Positions 6,684-8,262 of a stretch of DNA of 8,262 bases are shown here, in pieces. The position numbers and the translations under genes were made by a program. The stretch covers positions 1-8,262 of the forward strand of contig JAKACL010000124.1 in the NCBI GenBank assembly GCA_021821425.1, written 5' to 3'. This stretch comes from Pseudomonadota bacterium. GTDB taxonomy: Bacteria > Pseudomonadota > Gammaproteobacteria > Burkholderiales > Thiobacillaceae. Under the pieces are notes generated by a model that saw nothing but the letters and a program-made list of their open reading frames with translations, did not search any database and was not told the origin of the DNA. Each line of letters starts with the position of its first letter. Within the stretch, counting starts at the first letter, position 1.

Positions 6684-7328
6684 TCACAGATCGATGCCGG
6701 GCTGCGCCTTGACCCCGGCGCGGAACGCGTGCTTCTCGTCGGCGATGACCGACACCGTGTCGGCCAGCTCGATCAGCGCGTCGGTGGCAGCGCGTCCGGT
6801 AACGACGACGTGTTGCATGGCGGGGCGGTGCGCCAGCGCGTCGAGCACGCGATCGCTGTCGAGGTAGCCGTAGCTCAGCAGATAGGTCAGCTCGTCGAGC
6901 ACCACCAGCTGATAGGACGGGTCGGCCAGCATGCGCGCGGCGATCGCCCAGCCGCGCTCGGCGGTGGCGATGTCCTGCTCGCGGTTCTGCGTGTCCCAGG
7001 TGAAGCCGTCGCCGGTGACGTGCCATTCGACGCCGGGCTGCTTACCGAGGAAGGCTTCCTCGCCGGTGTCGGTGCGGCTCTTGATGAACTGCACCACGCC
7101 GACCTTCATGCCGTGGCCGAGCGCGCGCGCCACCATGCCGAAGGCCGAGGTGCTCTTGCCCTTGCCGTTGCCGGTGATGACGAGCAGCAGCCCGCGTTCG
7201 TCGCTGGCGGCGGCAATCGCGGCGTCGATCACCGCCTTCTTGCGCGCCATGCGGGCGGCATGGCGGGCGTTTTTGCCTGATTCCTCATCGGGCAGGCCTT
7301 GCCCGATGGCAACATCGTCTTTGCTCAC
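6684..7328 (-). CDS. cobO: Cob(I)yrinic acid a,c-diamide / cob(I)alamin adenosyltransferase
   Basis: 214 residues; E. coli BtuR is about 196. This CobA/CobO/BtuR-type enzyme transfers the 5'-deoxyadenosyl group of ATP to reduced corrinoid, in cobalamin synthesis or salvage, in the cytoplasm. The P-loop is GNGKGKST at 53-60, followed by SAFGMVARALGHGMKVGVVQFIK; GDGFTWDTQ is at 107-113 and the Walker B-like LVVLDELTYLLSYGYLD at 141-157, all typical of the family. The N-terminus (1-45) has an Arg/Lys-rich helix (HAARMARKKAVID), also usual. The start is GTG at 7328 with a strong GGAGG seven bases upstream. It lies 34 bp after the TonB-dependent receptor on the same strand, so uptake and adenosylation are probably one operon. 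Any cobalamin riboswitch would be upstream of the receptor, outside the window. Confidence 0.95.
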   Translation of the reverse strand: MSKDDVAIGQGLPDEESGKNARHAARMARKKAVIDAAIAAASDERGLLLVITGNGKGKSTSAFGMVARALGHGMKVGVVQFIKSRTDTGEEAFLGKQPGVEWHVTGDGFTWDTQNREQDIATAERGWAIAARMLADPSYQLVVLDELTYLLSYGYLDSDRVLDALAHRPAMQHVVVTGRAATDALIELADTVSVIADEKHAFRAGVKAQPGIDL

Positions 7329-7333
7329 CCTGA

Positions 7334-7338
7334 CGCCT
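7334..7338 (-). promoter_or_regulatory. Ribosome-binding site deciding the cobO GTG start
   Basis: GGAGG on the minus strand, about seven bases before the GTG at 7328, is the clearest Shine-Dalgarno in the window and supports the non-ATG start. Confidence 0.7.
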
Positions 7339-7362
7339 CCGGCGCATGCACCCAGCGCGCCA

Positions 7363-8262
7363 TTAAAAATCGGCTTTCATCCCGACCCGCCAGGAACGGG
7401 TGAAATTGACTGGATAAATCGCGTCATCGCGAATCCAGATGCCGTTCGATTGATCAAACACATTGTCCACGGCAACAAACCCTTCCCACTGCTTGTGGCG
7501 ATAGCGATAGGCGAGATTGGTCGACTGATACGCTGCCTGTTTCTGCACGTTGTTGTTGTCGAAATCTTCCGCTGCCCAGGTCTCGCTGCGCCACGTATGC
7601 GCAATATTGAAGCTCGATGCGGGGGTGAGCCGCCAGTTCAGCCCCAGCGTCACGCCGTGGCGAGGCACACCGGGCAGCTCCTTGCCATTGTAGGCGCCGC
7701 CCCCGTCATTTTCCCGATCGATGATCGCCTGCGTCCAGGCGTAATTAAGCGTGGCCGTAAGGGTTTCGGTGACGCGCCAGCTGTCTTGCAGTTCCAGACC
7801 GTATTTGTGGGTTTTGTCGAGGTTGGTGTTGGTGAACGTCAGCGCGTTGTAATAAATCTCGTTTTTGAGGTTGGCGCGGAACAGCGTGAGCTTCAGCCGG
7901 TTCGTCGGAGTGACATGATTCAAGCCGACGTTTGCAGTGTGGCTGACGGCGGGTTCGATGAAAGCGTTGAAGGTACCGCCCCAATTGAAGAAGCGGTCGA
8001 TGTCCGGGGCCTGGAAAGCACGGTTGACGTTGGCGAACAGCGAGAACTGCTTACCCAGGCGATGGTTCACGCCGGCATCCCAAGCCGTCAGCTTGTGGTC
8101 GGCGTGAAGCGCGGTCCCGGCGTTGGGCGCATAGGCATATTCCACATTCTCCCGGCGCGCGCCCGCGGAAAACGTCGTGCGGTCGAGCTGGTACTGTCCC
8201 TGGACGTACCAGCCGGTATTGTCCTTGCTGGTGCGGTTGTTGCTGCCGAAGCGGGTGCCGTC
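7363..8262 (-). CDS. TonB-dependent outer-membrane receptor, probably corrinoid (BtuB-like), C-terminal part
   Basis: 299 residues are visible, open at base 8262, ending in TAA 7363-7365; the plug domain, TonB box and signal peptide are outside the window. The visible part is a run of amphipathic beta strands and aromatic-rich turns: an NTGWYVQGQYQLDRTTFSAGARREN strand pair near the window edge, then FANVNRAFQAPDIDRFF (a typical barrel motif), KYGLELQDSWRVTETLTATLNYAWT, and a final strand ending MKADF with the C-terminal phenylalanine needed for BAM-dependent assembly. This is the last half or so of a 22-strand barrel. A corrinoid substrate is inferred only from the cobO gene 34 bp downstream; a siderophore or other chelate cannot be excluded. 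Its codons look somewhat more AT-rich than those of its neighbours, common for surface receptors. Confidence 0.9.
   Translation of the reverse strand, partial: DGTRFGSNNRTSKDNTGWYVQGQYQLDRTTFSAGARRENVEYAYAPNAGTALHADHKLTAWDAGVNHRLGKQFSLFANVNRAFQAPDIDRFFNWGGTFNAFIEPAVSHTANVGLNHVTPTNRLKLTLFRANLKNEIYYNALTFTNTNLDKTHKYGLELQDSWRVTETLTATLNYAWTQAIIDRENDGGGAYNGKELPGVPRHGVTLGLNWRLTPASSFNIAHTWRSETWAAEDFDNNNVQKQAAYQSTNLAYRYRHKQWEGFVAVDNVFDQSNGIWIRDDAIYPVNFTRSWRVGMKADF

Overview
The window looks like a chromosomal segment of a GC-rich betaproteobacterium, possibly Thiobacillus-like (inferred from protein style and gene order; no search was run). Every gene I can support lies on the minus strand, so transcription runs from high to low coordinates. 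Both ends cut through genes.

Reading in the direction of transcription: (i) 8262-6684 is a corrinoid module: the C-terminal 299 residues of a TonB-dependent outer-membrane receptor, then cobO/btuR (cob(I)alamin adenosyltransferase). (ii) 6619-3816 holds a small two-transmembrane protein of unknown function, a GT4-family glycosyltransferase, and gluQ (glutamyl-Q tRNA(Asp) synthetase), whose GTG start overlaps the glycosyltransferase stop by 4 bases. (iii) 3822-3734 is a tandem repeat of twelve 7-bp units in two homogeneous blocks. It supplies the gluQ stop codon and fills the whole gap up to an unrecognised 184-residue protein (3730-3176). (iv) 3129-2980 is a strong sigma70-type promoter with a GC-rich discriminator driving a tRNA-Met(CAU) gene with encoded CCA. 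(v) 2979-2665 contains no convincing protein gene. It holds a hairpin-rich segment bounded by near-perfect 16-bp inverted repeats, one of which covers the ribosome-binding site and the start of miaB. (vi) 2664-1 is the canonical miaB-phoH(ybeZ)-ybeY operon, with overlapping genes (TTGA overlap, then an 11-base overlap); ybeY runs off the window.

Functionally the left half is about RNA: miaB and gluQ modify tRNA anticodon loops, ybeY matures rRNA, PhoH is its usual partner ATPase, and a tRNA gene sits among them. The right half concerns corrinoid uptake and adenosylation plus envelope glycosylation.

The least explained parts are the inverted-repeat element in front of miaB (2663-2905), the two-block heptamer repeat (3734-3822), and the two proteins of unknown function. 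I saw no CRISPR array, transposase, phage gene or clear intrinsic terminator.
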